This document shows positions 17,693 to 27,353 of a stretch of 64,000 nt of DNA, one piece after another; positions within the stretch are counted from its first letter, which is position 1; every line of letters starts with the position of its first letter. The notes beneath the pieces are model-generated. The model was not told the origin of the DNA, searched no databases, and saw only the letters and a program-made list of their open reading frames with translations. The DNA is from JAGVPT01 sp964439265. Lineage in GTDB: Bacteria > Bacteroidota > Ignavibacteria > UBA10030 > UBA8401. Made by a program: the position numbers and the translations under genes. The stretch covers positions 8,216-72,215 of the forward strand of contig CAYTOA010000018.1 in the NCBI GenBank assembly GCA_964439265.1, in the 5' to 3' direction.

Positions 17693-17843
17693 ATGTGTTG
17701 CAAAAAAGAAATGAAAAGTTGACGTATAGTCTCAGCAATCATATGGACCGAACAAGGGAAGGGCAGCGTTTTGCGCGGATTCATCTCTTCATATCCGCCA
17801 GAAAGTCCATGCCTGGAAAGCACAGCATGGCGCTGATATTGAT

Positions 17844-18788
17844 ATGAAAACACTTCGCTTAAAAAGTATCTGGCTGCTGCTGAAAGATTCCGGAATTGCC
17901 TGGGATGAAGACAACATAGGTCAGCAAGGAGCGGCCCTGTCGTTTTTTACGGTATTTTCTCTTTCTCCGCTCCTTATTCTCGTCGTTGTGCTCTCAAGCC
18001 TCGGATTCGGTCAGGCGGCTGCGAGCGGCCGTCTCGTTTCCGAGATCCGCGGACTTGTCGGTACTGAGGGCGCACAATTCGTACAAAGTCTGATCACGAA
18101 CGCATATAAGTCCGGCTCGAATGTTCCGGCAGCGATATTCAGTCTCGTGATGCTGCTGCTGGGAGCTTCGGCGGTGTTCATACAACTTCGCGATTCGTTA
18201 AATACGATCTGGCACATTCGGCAAAAGCCGGTAGGCACCATCCGGGCATTTGTCCGGGGCAGAATCTTGTCTTTTGCCATGATACTAGGAATCGGGTTCC
18301 TTCTGCTTGTGTCTCTCATATTCAGCGCTGTCCTGGCTGCAATGAGCGACTATCTAAGTCGCCGGCTTGCGATCATGACAGGATTTGTGAGTCTGCTTGA
18401 TTTTACGGTATCGCTTGTCGGCATCACTGCCATCTTTGCCTGCATGTACAAGTTTGTTCCGGCGGCGACCCTGAGATGGAAGGATGTGTGGGTAGGAGCC
18501 GGCGTGACGTCGTTGTTGTTTTCTATCGGCAAACTGGTGATCGGGTTGTATCTAGGCAACGGGGGAATTGGTTCGACATTCGGTGCAGCAAGTTCGCTCG
18601 TTGTCATCATGTTGTGGACTTATTACTCTTCGCAAATCGTCCTTTTCGGCGCGGAATTCACCCGTTTGTATGCGATCCGGTTTGGTTCAAACATCCTTCC
18701 GAACGACGGCGCTGTTCGGATCGTCATGCATAAAGTTCGGCCCAAACAGGTTCGGATCTCACCGCTCAATACTCAGGTGAAAGAATAA
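17844..18788 (+). CDS. YihY/BrkB family inner-membrane protein
   Basis: A 314-residue polytopic membrane protein. Family marks are AWDEDNIGQQGAALSFFTVF with LSPLLILVVVL near the N terminus, LRDSLNTIWHI in the middle, and GSTFGAASSLVVIMLWTYYSSQIVLFGAEFTR near the C terminus. About six membrane helices are visible. The family was once called ribonuclease BN by mistake; its true role (proposed transport or envelope function) is unsettled. It follows the C11-like lipoprotein by 151 nt, a gap where I see no other gene. Confidence 0.9.
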   Translation: MKTLRLKSIWLLLKDSGIAWDEDNIGQQGAALSFFTVFSLSPLLILVVVLSSLGFGQAAASGRLVSEIRGLVGTEGAQFVQSLITNAYKSGSNVPAAIFSLVMLLLGASAVFIQLRDSLNTIWHIRQKPVGTIRAFVRGRILSFAMILGIGFLLLVSLIFSAVLAAMSDYLSRRLAIMTGFVSLLDFTVSLVGITAIFACMYKFVPAATLRWKDVWVGAGVTSLLFSIGKLVIGLYLGNGGIGSTFGAASSLVVIMLWTYYSSQIVLFGAEFTRLYAIRFGSNILPNDGAVRIVMHKVRPKQVRISPLNTQVKE

Positions 18789-18914
18789 TTCTGCAGACAG
18801 GGATGAGATGATTGACTGAATAGGTTGAAAACAGAAGTTGTTGAACGCGGAAGTTTTTATTGTCCATCGGGCCACGGCACTATTGCCAATAACTATTAAT
18901 AGAGGAATGAAACA

Positions 18915-19187
18915 ATGAGTTCAAAAAAAGTCATGATAGGTGCAGTCGTCGGCGTCGCCGCAGGAGCAGTTTTGGGCCTTTTATTCGCTCCGGGAAAAGG
19001 TGCCATGGTGAGGGAGAGAATGGCCCGCAAGATCAACGATACCGCAGAAGACGTACAGGAAAGCCTTAGTGGATACATCGATGATGCCGTTAGTGATTAT
19101 GATGGCGTCAAAAAAGACGCCGCGGATTTGCTTGACACGGTGAAAAAGAAAGCGGCCTCCGCATCACAAAAGTTGCGCGCCAGGTGA
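18915..19187 (+). CDS. YtxH-domain small membrane protein
   Basis: 90 residues: an N-terminal glycine/alanine-rich membrane segment (MIGAVVGVAAGAVLGLLFAP) followed by the YtxH signature GKGAMVRERMARK and a long amphipathic helix rich in Lys, Asp and Ala. YtxH proteins are small stress-linked envelope proteins of unknown biochemistry in many bacteria. AGAGGAATG precedes the ATG. It sits with other small stress-type genes of this window. Confidence 0.85.
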   Translation: MSSKKVMIGAVVGVAAGAVLGLLFAPGKGAMVRERMARKINDTAEDVQESLSGYIDDAVSDYDGVKKDAADLLDTVKKKAASASQKLRAR

Positions 19188-19269
19188 GATGAATCGGATC
19201 TAAGAATGACGCCTCTCTACGTACGGCAGGTAGCTTACCATGCGGGAATATTGAGGGAAAGGAAATCTT

Positions 19270-19443
19270 ATGTCATACATTCTGTACGTCGCGGGATTTG
19301 TGGTCGTCATCGGCGGATTGTGTTATGGAGCTGCCTTGTTGCACGTCCCTGCACCATGGATCGCCGTGGTCTCGATCATACTCCTGGGCGTTGCAATCAT
19401 AACGGGAGTGAAAGTGACGCGTGAGAAGGATTCGAGTTCGTGA
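19270..19443 (+). CDS. 57-residue two-helix membrane protein
   Basis: Starts ATG 19270, MSYILYVAGFVVVIGGLCYG, followed by a turn with Pro residues (HVPAPW), a second hydrophobic helix (VVSIILLGVAIITG) and a charged tail KVTREKDSSS, stop TGA 19441-19443. The ribosome site is GGGAAAGGAAA. Hairpin membrane proteins of this size often accompany YtxH-type genes, one of which lies 82 nt upstream. Function unknown. The following 270 bp to the tamB start carry no gene that I can support. Confidence 0.65.
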   Translation: MSYILYVAGFVVVIGGLCYGAALLHVPAPWIAVVSIILLGVAIITGVKVTREKDSSS

Positions 19444-19713
19444 TCGCCCGAACCGTCCGTAGAATTAGGCCCGACGAAACCCGGGATCTTAAAGACACAG
19501 AGAATTAGATCTCGTCGAACGGTTCGTTTGATGCCGCCTGCCAGCGTCTGCTTCTTGCCATCTTCCCACATCGGTCGTTCGCCACAATTCCCTGACACGA
19601 GGGGGCCGAAATATTGGCGAAGACTTTCCCGCCTTGTCGTCTGTGCCTTTGTTCTTTGATTCCGGCTGTCGCACATGTTATAGATGTAGGAATATCACAT
19701 TCCCAAAAAGATA

Positions 19714-22700
19714 GTGAAAGAGTATAGAACAAAAAATTACGTTCGGCGGGCTTTTAAGGCGGTACTATGGATACTCGCCGGCATTGCAGGCTTGATCATT
19801 CTCTCCGTGGCAGCGCTTCAACTGCACGGGGTGCAGCAGTACATTGCACAAAAGGTACTCTCATCAATATCGGATAAGACCAATACCCGCATCGAAGTTG
19901 GCGGCGTCAGTATAGCATTTACGCACTCTGTCGTGCTGAAAAATGTATTTGTAGAGAGCAAGGAACACGACACGTTGCTGGCTGTACATTCACTGGCCGT
20001 CGATGTGAACCTTTTAAGCCTTCTGTCGCATGACATCAACGTGACGAACATCAGGATCGATTCGCTCACAGCCCACGTCGCCCGCACATTACCGGACAGC
20101 AGTTTCAATTTTGATTTCATCGTGGATGCGCTCAGCTCCCATTCATCTTCCGCCGTCAGTAATCCTGATACGGCGTCAGGACGGCATTGGCAAATACGGT
20201 TGGGTGGATTGAGCCTCAACTCCATTGCAGCAACGTATAATGACGATGTAAGCGGATTGAAACTGCGGATCCAACTCGGCACGCTAAATGCAACGGTCGA
20301 CAAGTTTGACCTCGACAAGATGAAATTCCACGTCGACAAAGTACTTCTAACGAAATCTGCAGTGGGTGTCACATTAACAAAAATATCACCACCTGATACG
20401 TCACAATCTTCGATCATCGATATCGGCGGCAGATCTGTATCGCTGTCGGATATTCATTTTGTTTACGAAAATATGCCGGCGGGCGAACGCTGCAGCGTCG
20501 ACCTTGGAACATCAGCTCTTCTTGCAGATACGGTTGATCTGCCGTCACACCGTATAGCCATCAAGAATCTGTCGTTCGAGAACACGAGCGTTGCCCTCGT
20601 TTTCCCCAACAGAGAACATCAACAATCGGCGGGGCCGGACGATCCCGCATTGCCCTGGGTTATCAGTCTCGATCAATTGAGGATGGATAACAACCGCGTT
20701 CGCTATGACGTTCCGGGCAAGGCCAGAAGGAAAAGTGTGGATCTGAATCATTTTCTTATAACCGCCCTTACGATGCGGGGTGAAAAATTGCATTACAGCA
20801 CAAACAGCATTGCAGCAGATATCGGTCATGCATCGTTTCGCGAGTCTTCCGGCTTTGAGGTGCGTGATCTGTCGGGACGATTTGTGCTTGACTCTCTGCA
20901 TGCACAGCTTGAAGACTTCACGGTCGAAACGCCGGCCAGCCGCATCCACCCAAATATTCTTCTCGGATACACTTCCATTTCAGCATTCAGGAAATCGTTG
21001 GGGAGCGTTAAAGTTGATGCATCGATCGTTGATTCTCATCTCGCCGTTTCGGACTTGCTCTTCTTCGAGCCGAATCTTCCGATCCTAAATACACCGGGTG
21101 CGTTGATAGGAATCTCTTCCCAGCTCTCCGGGCGGATAGGGGATTTGAAAGTTGAGGAACTGCACATCGCGGCGGGGGATTCCACCATGCTTGACCTCAC
21201 AGGTTCGATCCGGGGGCTGCCAAAGGCGGCGACGGCTGACTTTGATGTTAAGCTGAATCTTTTCTCCACCGGCCGGGGGGACATTCAGTCGCTCGTTGCA
21301 GATTCGCTCCTGCCAAAAAATATCGTTCTCCCGTCTTTCATCAGAATAAGCGGAATGTTCAAGGGGACCGCGAGGACTTTCTCTGCGTCAACGGCTGTGG
21401 TGACGAGTATTGGAAAAATAACCGGAAATGCACAGCTGAATTCCGGAGCAGCATCTGACTCGATTGACTATCGATGGAAGGCCGATGTCGTCGCTGAAGA
21501 GTTCAACGTAGGACGGCTCCTCGGCGATACGGAATCGTTCGGACCCGTTACTTTGAAGGCATCGGCGATCGGAACGGGATTACGCGAAGACGACATCAAA
21601 GCCCGGCTGGATGCAGAGGTGGAGAAAGCAGTTGTCAACGGATATCCATACCGCCGGCTCTCTCTCCATGGTACCGCCAGTCCGAAAATGTTCGACGGAC
21701 AGGCCGAGATTCAGGATTCAAACATCGTCTTCACATTCAACGGCATGGTCAATACGAGCGAGGAGAATCCGAACTTCAAGTTCAAGCTCGATCTGAAAGG
21801 GGCCGACCTGCGACGGCTCAACCTTGCCTCTGATGACGTTCGGGTCGCGGGAATCATCGTGTCCGACCTTACCGGAGACGACCTCAACAAGATGAATGGC
21901 GTCATCGGGGCTCATAATGTCGAGATCGTCAAGAACGACAAACGCTACGTCATCGATTCTCTTGTCTATGGCTCGGTGAACAAGAACGGACAGACTCATC
22001 TCAGTATCGAATCCGCGATGTTCGCCGGCCAATGCGATGGAACGATCGCGCTTAGTGATCTGCCGGAAATGTTGAAGGAACATGTTGCGCATTACTTCAT
22101 GCTTCAGGGAGTGACTCGTGCGTCGAAACTCAGACGCGAGGTTTTCACCTTTCGCATGGCGCTTCGCGATCCGACGATCCTTACGGATGTCTTCTTTCCC
22201 CAACTCCACGGGCTCTCAGCCGGAAACGTTGAAGGAAATTTTGACAGCGACAACAAGATCCTGAATTTCACTATCGCCATCCCGACAATGGCCTATGAAG
22301 AAATCACCGTCGACAGCCTGACAGTCAACATCACCTCCGATGCCAACGTGCTGCATGGGATGGTGAAGGCAGGCTCTATCACTGATTCGATATTACAGGT
22401 AACGAATCTCCAGGTTAGCGGTACTGCGGGGCATGACAGCATTCTAGCTGTGCTGCGGAGTGCGGGCGGGGACGGATCAACAAAGATGCTTCTTGCAGGG
22501 GTATTCAACAGCGTGCAGGATGGATACAGGTTTCGTTTTAGTAAAGACGGGATCGTCTTTCGCAACGTTGCGTGGAGCGTCCCGCCGGATAATTACTTCC
22601 TCTTTAGCAAGAAGCATTTTATTGCGCATGACGTCATGGTACGCGGGGCCGGACAATCCATTTCTCTCATCAGCACCGATGAGAAAGATCCTCGCTCGCC

Positions 22701-24702
22701 GCTGAAAATTGAATTCAACCATTTTGATCTTGCCACACTATCGCATGTTGTTGAACGCGAAACCGGTCTGCTCGGCGGAATTCTCACAGGGGATGTGGTC
22801 TTGCAGAACATGGGCAAGCAAATGGCGTTTACGTCCGACCTCAGGATCAAGGATTTCAGCTTTGGACGGCGTCTCATCGGCGACATCTCGCTGCGCGCCA
22901 ATGATCGGACGGAAAATGTTTACGATGTCAACATGGACATTGCCGGCAACGGAAACCTGATCGCAATTCAGGGAAAATATCTGAGCGAAACAGGGGGGAG
23001 CAAACTGGATATCAATTGTGCTTTCGCGAAACTCAACCTCGCCAGCGTTGAGCCGTTTACGTTCGGCGAAGTAAAACGCCTTTCCGGAACAATGACCGGC
23101 GGATTGCATATGACCGGGACGATAAAGAAACCTTCCATTACCGGGAACCTGAATTTCAACAACACCGCTTTCACCCCGACATTTCTTGACACGTACCTGC
23201 ATCTTAATAACGGAAGAATAGATATCACCGCCAGAGGAGTCGCATTCACCTCGTTTGACCTTCTCGACACTCTCGGCAACACTGCCTCGCTGAGCGGCCG
23301 TCTGCTGACCGAAGATTTTCGAAACTACGGTTTTGATTTTGAAGTGCATACTAAGAAATTTCTTCTTTTGCACAAGCCCGCAAGCCGTGACGCCCTGTAC
23401 TACGGCACCGTCATCTTCGACAGCGATATTTCCGTAAAAGGAAATCAGACCAGGCCGATCATCAACATGCAGGCCGAGTTGGACAAAGGAACGAATCTCG
23501 CATTGGTACTTCCGGAATCTGAACTGGCTGTGGAGGAACGCGGCGGAATTGTGAAGTTTGTCGACGTACGCACTCCTCCAAATTCCATCATGTTTCGGAA
23601 AAAGACCAGAACGGATGACGACAGCCCGGAAGCGAAGACCTCATCCATTGATTTCACTTCAAACATCACGGTCAATAAGGATTCGAAACTCCGGATCTTG
23701 ATCGATCCCGTTTCAGGCGATTCGCTGGTTATTCAGGGCGAAGCGACCTTCAGTTTCGCCGTTGACCCGGCCGGAAAACTCACCGTCACAGGTCGGTACG
23801 AGATTCTCGACGGGTCGTACCAGCTTTCGTTCGGAGACTTTATCAAGAGAGAATTCGCGATCTCAAAAGGGAGCAGCCTTACCTGGTTTGGGTCCCCTTT
23901 CGATGCCGACGTCGATATCACTGCCGTTTACACGGTGAACGCCGCAGTGCTGGACCTGGTTCAGGATCAACTTGCCGGTATCAGCCAGGAAGAACGCAAC
24001 AAGTATAAACAGGAACTTCCCATCCAGGTCTTCCTGATGATGAAGGGAAAACTCCTGAAGCCCGACATTCACTTTAAACTCGACATGGCGCCCGACCAGC
24101 GGGGTGCGTTGAATGGAAGCGTGTATCAGAAGCTGAATGAATTGAACGGCCAGGAATCAGAACTTAACCAGCAAGTCTTCGCCTTGCTGGTATTGGGCAG
24201 ATTCATACCTGAAAATCCGCTTGCCTCTGCTGGCGATAACGGCGCGCTCACCGACCTTGCCCGTTCGAGCGCGAGTCAAATACTCTCCACGCAGTTGAAC
24301 CGTTTGTCGGAACATTATGTTGCGGGCGTAAACCTCAATGTCGGTTTGGATTCATACCAGGATTATTCCACGGGGAGCGCAGAAGGACGAACGCAATTGA
24401 AACTGGCCCTCTCGAAACAGCTGTTCGATGAACGCATGACCGTCCAAGTCGGCGGGAATGTCGACCTTGAGGGGAGGCGGAGTCAGGAGAATTCTATCAA
24501 CAACATTGCCGGTGATCTCAGTGCGTTGTATAAGCTCACCAAGGATGGGCGATGGCAGCTGCAGGTTTTCAGGCAGGACACGTACGAGGGAGCTATTGAC
24601 GGGGATATCACGAAGACGGGTGTGGGCCTCGTTTTTACGATCGATTTTGACAAACTCTTTGGATTCACGCTCAAGCCGGATCCTGATAAAGAAGAGAAAT
24701 GA
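19714..24702 (+). CDS. tamB: TamB-like translocation and assembly module protein
   Basis: A 1662-residue protein with one N-terminal membrane helix (VLWILAGIAGLIILSVAAL) and a very long repetitive beta-rich body of AsmA/TamB type, ending in the conserved TamB C-terminal domain: YEILDGSYQLSFGDFIKREF, GSSLTWFGSPFDADVDI, the region RFIPENPL, and GRTQLKLALSKQLFDERMTVQVGG. TamB proteins bridge inner and outer membrane and are now thought to move phospholipids and to help outer-membrane proteins assemble. The start GTG 19714 has AAAAAG upstream. Its stop overlaps the next gene's ATG by 4 nt, coupling it to the TamA/BamA-type partner. Confidence 0.9.
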   Translation: MKEYRTKNYVRRAFKAVLWILAGIAGLIILSVAALQLHGVQQYIAQKVLSSISDKTNTRIEVGGVSIAFTHSVVLKNVFVESKEHDTLLAVHSLAVDVNLLSLLSHDINVTNIRIDSLTAHVARTLPDSSFNFDFIVDALSSHSSSAVSNPDTASGRHWQIRLGGLSLNSIAATYNDDVSGLKLRIQLGTLNATVDKFDLDKMKFHVDKVLLTKSAVGVTLTKISPPDTSQSSIIDIGGRSVSLSDIHFVYENMPAGERCSVDLGTSALLADTVDLPSHRIAIKNLSFENTSVALVFPNREHQQSAGPDDPALPWVISLDQLRMDNNRVRYDVPGKARRKSVDLNHFLITALTMRGEKLHYSTNSIAADIGHASFRESSGFEVRDLSGRFVLDSLHAQLEDFTVETPASRIHPNILLGYTSISAFRKSLGSVKVDASIVDSHLAVSDLLFFEPNLPILNTPGALIGISSQLSGRIGDLKVEELHIAAGDSTMLDLTGSIRGLPKAATADFDVKLNLFSTGRGDIQSLVADSLLPKNIVLPSFIRISGMFKGTARTFSASTAVVTSIGKITGNAQLNSGAASDSIDYRWKADVVAEEFNVGRLLGDTESFGPVTLKASAIGTGLREDDIKARLDAEVEKAVVNGYPYRRLSLHGTASPKMFDGQAEIQDSNIVFTFNGMVNTSEENPNFKFKLDLKGADLRRLNLASDDVRVAGIIVSDLTGDDLNKMNGVIGAHNVEIVKNDKRYVIDSLVYGSVNKNGQTHLSIESAMFAGQCDGTIALSDLPEMLKEHVAHYFMLQGVTRASKLRREVFTFRMALRDPTILTDVFFPQLHGLSAGNVEGNFDSDNKILNFTIAIPTMAYEEITVDSLTVNITSDANVLHGMVKAGSITDSILQVTNLQVSGTAGHDSILAVLRSAGGDGSTKMLLAGVFNSVQDGYRFRFSKDGIVFRNVAWSVPPDNYFLFSKKHFIAHDVMVRGAGQSISLISTDEKDPRSPLKIEFNHFDLATLSHVVERETGLLGGILTGDVVLQNMGKQMAFTSDLRIKDFSFGRRLIGDISLRANDRTENVYDVNMDIAGNGNLIAIQGKYLSETGGSKLDINCAFAKLNLASVEPFTFGEVKRLSGTMTGGLHMTGTIKKPSITGNLNFNNTAFTPTFLDTYLHLNNGRIDITARGVAFTSFDLLDTLGNTASLSGRLLTEDFRNYGFDFEVHTKKFLLLHKPASRDALYYGTVIFDSDISVKGNQTRPIINMQAELDKGTNLALVLPESELAVEERGGIVKFVDVRTPPNSIMFRKKTRTDDDSPEAKTSSIDFTSNITVNKDSKLRILIDPVSGDSLVIQGEATFSFAVDPAGKLTVTGRYEILDGSYQLSFGDFIKREFAISKGSSLTWFGSPFDADVDITAVYTVNAAVLDLVQDQLAGISQEERNKYKQELPIQVFLMMKGKLLKPDIHFKLDMAPDQRGALNGSVYQKLNELNGQESELNQQVFALLVLGRFIPENPLASAGDNGALTDLARSSASQILSTQLNRLSEHYVAGVNLNVGLDSYQDYSTGSAEGRTQLKLALSKQLFDERMTVQVGGNVDLEGRRSQENSINNIAGDLSALYKLTKDGRWQLQVFRQDTYEGAIDGDITKTGVGLVFTIDFDKLFGFTLKPDPDKEEK

Positions 24703-27011
24703 TGCACTCAGGGTTTTCCCATATTGGTTCTCTCGCTGTTGCCGCCGCAGCTTCGATGCTCCTCGCGTTCGCTCCGGGCTGCAGCAACACGTCGTACCTT
24801 ACTCATGGCGAAAAGCTGTATACCGGCGCCAGTGTGAATATCGATGACAAGAAAGGTATTCCGAATGAGAGCGACCTGAAAAATCAATTGGAACTCCTTG
24901 CCAAACCGGAACCGAACGGAAAGCTCCTCGGACTTTTCCGCCTGAAGTTGTGGCTGTACAACATCGGGATCTTCAAGGAGAGTCTGGGCGAGCCGCCGGT
25001 GCTCCTGGAATCGGCTGACCCCGGCCGGATCTCGGATCGAATGCGCATCCTACTGGAGAGTAAGGGGTATTTTCCTGCGGATGTTCGCTACACCGTGCAT
25101 GAAAAGGAACACACCGCGGACATTCAATACGATATCGCGATCGATCCGCCGTACAGGATCAACGGCATTTCCGTGAAGGGCGACAGCACATCCCTGCTCA
25201 GTGCGATTCGATCCACAATGTGGAAAACAATGCTCTCCCCCAGGGACCAATACGATGTGGCGAAAATGAAACAAGAGCGGGAACGCATTGATTCAGCGCT
25301 TAAAGAGAAAGGCTATTTCTATTTTTCCCCCGATTTCATTTTATTTCAAGCCGATAGCACTGCAGGGAACAGAACGGTTGATCTCTCCCTTGAGGTGAAA
25401 AAAGACATCCCGGTCGAGGCAACCCGCGTCTATACAATAGGTAACGTCTTTGTCTACTCGGGCTATTCGCTCGATCGCGACAGCGTCGCGATACAGACCG
25501 GCGACACGGCGATCGTGGACGGCTGCCGCTACATCGACATCGACAAGAAGTTCGACCCCGCCGTCGTCGTGCGTTCGGTTTTTTTTAGAAGGGGGGCCGT
25601 CTACAGCAAGAACAATCACGACCTCACGTTAAGCCGGCTTATGAATCTTGGCGTGTTCAAATTCGTGAATATACGATTTGTCGTCACAGATTCGTCGGGG
25701 ATCCCGCGCCTGGAACCCCACGTTTACCTAACGCCGTTGCCGATGAAAACCATCCGCTTGGAATTGCAGGGTGTTTCCCAATCAAACAACCTCGTCGGTC
25801 CGGTGTTTGAATCCAGCTTCCGGAACAGGAATTTGTTCAGCGGGGCCGAACTCTTCACGCTCAGTTTCGAGGCCGGACTAGAGGTCCCGTTCAGCGGCGG
25901 CTTGTCGGGAGGGAAATCGTATGAGTTCGGCACGCGCGCCGAGTTGGATCTGCCGAAATTCGCGATACCGTTCAGAGTTGAAAGCGACTCCAGCCTCTTC
26001 GTTCCAAAGACCCGGATCGAACTTGGCGCAAGCGTACTTCACAGGATGTTGTATTATCAGCTGTTCTCGGTTGATGCATCATTCGGCTACGACTGGAAGG
26101 AATCCATCAATACGGAAGAGAATTTCAGCCCGCTTTCCATGACGTATGCGCATCTGACAAACCGGACCCAAGCCTTCAACGACTTGTTGAGCAGCAACCC
26201 ATTTTTGCGAAATAGCTTTGAGGAACAATTCGTAATCGGGCAGAATTACTCCTTCACATACAACGACCAGCTTGAGAAAGATCGTACGAACTACCTGTAT
26301 TTCAAAGGGGGTGTTGACATCTCGGGAAACCTGTTGGGACTTGTTCAATCGCTGTTCATTAAGCACAAAGCCGCGCCCGGGACGCCCTACGAGATCTTCG
26401 GAACTCCCTATTCGCAATACTACAAGTTTGATATCGACGTGCGGAAGTACTACAATTCAAGCGATCAATCCTCATCATTTGCCAACAGGTTGATCGTCGG
26501 AGTGGGGTTCCCGTACGGCAATTCTGTTTCGCTCCCGTATGTACGACAGTTCTACATCGGAGGAGGCAACAGCGTTCGCGCATTCGCGGCGGGGAGCCTG
26601 GGCCCGGGATCGTACAAGATTCCCGACAGTGTTGCCGCAAATACATTTATTGACCAGGCCGGCGATATCAAGCTTGAAGCTAGCAGCGAGTATCGGTTTC
26701 CCATCGTCAGCGTTCTCAAAGGAGCGCTGTTCGTCGACGCCGGAAATATCTGGCTGATGAAGGATGATTCGAGCAGGCCCGGAAGCCAGTTTTCACCAAA
26801 AACATTCCTCGGTCAAGTAGCGGTCGGTACGGGCTTCGGCCTGCGTGTTGACCTCTCTTTTTTCGTCCTTCGGGCTGACCTTGCATTTCCCCTGCGAATC
26901 CCTTCTCTCCCTGTTAACGAGCGCTGGGTTGCCAGCAAGGTCGCGTTCGGCGATCCGGCATGGAGAAAGAACAACCTTGAATTGAATATTGCTATTGGAT
27001 ATCCGTTCTGA
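24699..27011 (+). CDS. tamL: Lipidated TamA/BamA-family outer-membrane protein (TamL-like)
   Basis: 770 residues. The leader ends in the lipobox AFAPGC (Cys28), so the protein is predicted to be lipidated, unlike proteobacterial TamA. Next come POTRA-like modules (YRINGISVKGDSTSLLSAIR; RVYTIGNVFVYSGYS) and a 16-strand-type barrel with the Omp85 signature FYIGGGNSVRAFAAGSLGPG near 630 and a terminal strand LELNIAIGYPF ending in Phe. Lipidated TamA homologues paired with TamB are described for Bacteroidota. The ATG overlaps the tamB stop (ATGA), so the two are made together. Confidence 0.88.
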   Translation: MMHSGFSHIGSLAVAAAASMLLAFAPGCSNTSYLTHGEKLYTGASVNIDDKKGIPNESDLKNQLELLAKPEPNGKLLGLFRLKLWLYNIGIFKESLGEPPVLLESADPGRISDRMRILLESKGYFPADVRYTVHEKEHTADIQYDIAIDPPYRINGISVKGDSTSLLSAIRSTMWKTMLSPRDQYDVAKMKQERERIDSALKEKGYFYFSPDFILFQADSTAGNRTVDLSLEVKKDIPVEATRVYTIGNVFVYSGYSLDRDSVAIQTGDTAIVDGCRYIDIDKKFDPAVVVRSVFFRRGAVYSKNNHDLTLSRLMNLGVFKFVNIRFVVTDSSGIPRLEPHVYLTPLPMKTIRLELQGVSQSNNLVGPVFESSFRNRNLFSGAELFTLSFEAGLEVPFSGGLSGGKSYEFGTRAELDLPKFAIPFRVESDSSLFVPKTRIELGASVLHRMLYYQLFSVDASFGYDWKESINTEENFSPLSMTYAHLTNRTQAFNDLLSSNPFLRNSFEEQFVIGQNYSFTYNDQLEKDRTNYLYFKGGVDISGNLLGLVQSLFIKHKAAPGTPYEIFGTPYSQYYKFDIDVRKYYNSSDQSSSFANRLIVGVGFPYGNSVSLPYVRQFYIGGGNSVRAFAAGSLGPGSYKIPDSVAANTFIDQAGDIKLEASSEYRFPIVSVLKGALFVDAGNIWLMKDDSSRPGSQFSPKTFLGQVAVGTGFGLRVDLSFFVLRADLAFPLRIPSLPVNERWVASKVAFGDPAWRKNNLELNIAIGYPF

Positions 27012-27155
27012 GTTATTCCCCCCTTAGCCGTGAAGTCGATTAACGAGTGATGCCGTGACTCCTATTATTTTGGTCGTCTACCTCAGACATCAGTTCTTGG
27101 TTCAATGTGAAAGTCACGGTATCACTTTGATTCTGACGGGTAGTTTCTTTGCGGA

Positions 27156-27190
27156 GGATTAACTACTCTTTCATCCCTTTGGTCGATTCC
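27156..27190 (+). promoter_or_regulatory. Conserved upstream motif, copy b
   Basis: Blocks GGATTAACT, TCTTTCATCC and CTTTGGTCGATTCC. It ends 164 nt before the cbpA start codon and points toward it. Copy a shares the first 27 bases almost perfectly. It lies in the 342-bp gap between tamL and cbpA, which holds no other feature I can support. Confidence 0.65.
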
Positions 27191-27353
27191 ATTCGTAGCC
27201 AGCGATTGGTAACGTATTAAAGCGTGAACCGTTGTCGGTGAGCTCCGTTGCCGCTATTTCTGAAGGACGATATACGCTGAGAAGCGGCGCGCGTTGATGA
27301 GTGAGCGGCACTCTGCGTAAAAACCTCTGCGGATAAGCACGAACTCTACGAAT

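Noticed and set aside
17623..17847. Plus-strand frame of 74 codons before yihY
   Set aside because: Overlaps the end of the lipoprotein gene, no family, no ribosome site.
19323..19676. Minus-strand frame of 117 codons before tamB
   Set aside because: It overlaps the well-supported 57-residue membrane protein gene, is Arg/Gly-rich without motifs and has no ribosome site.
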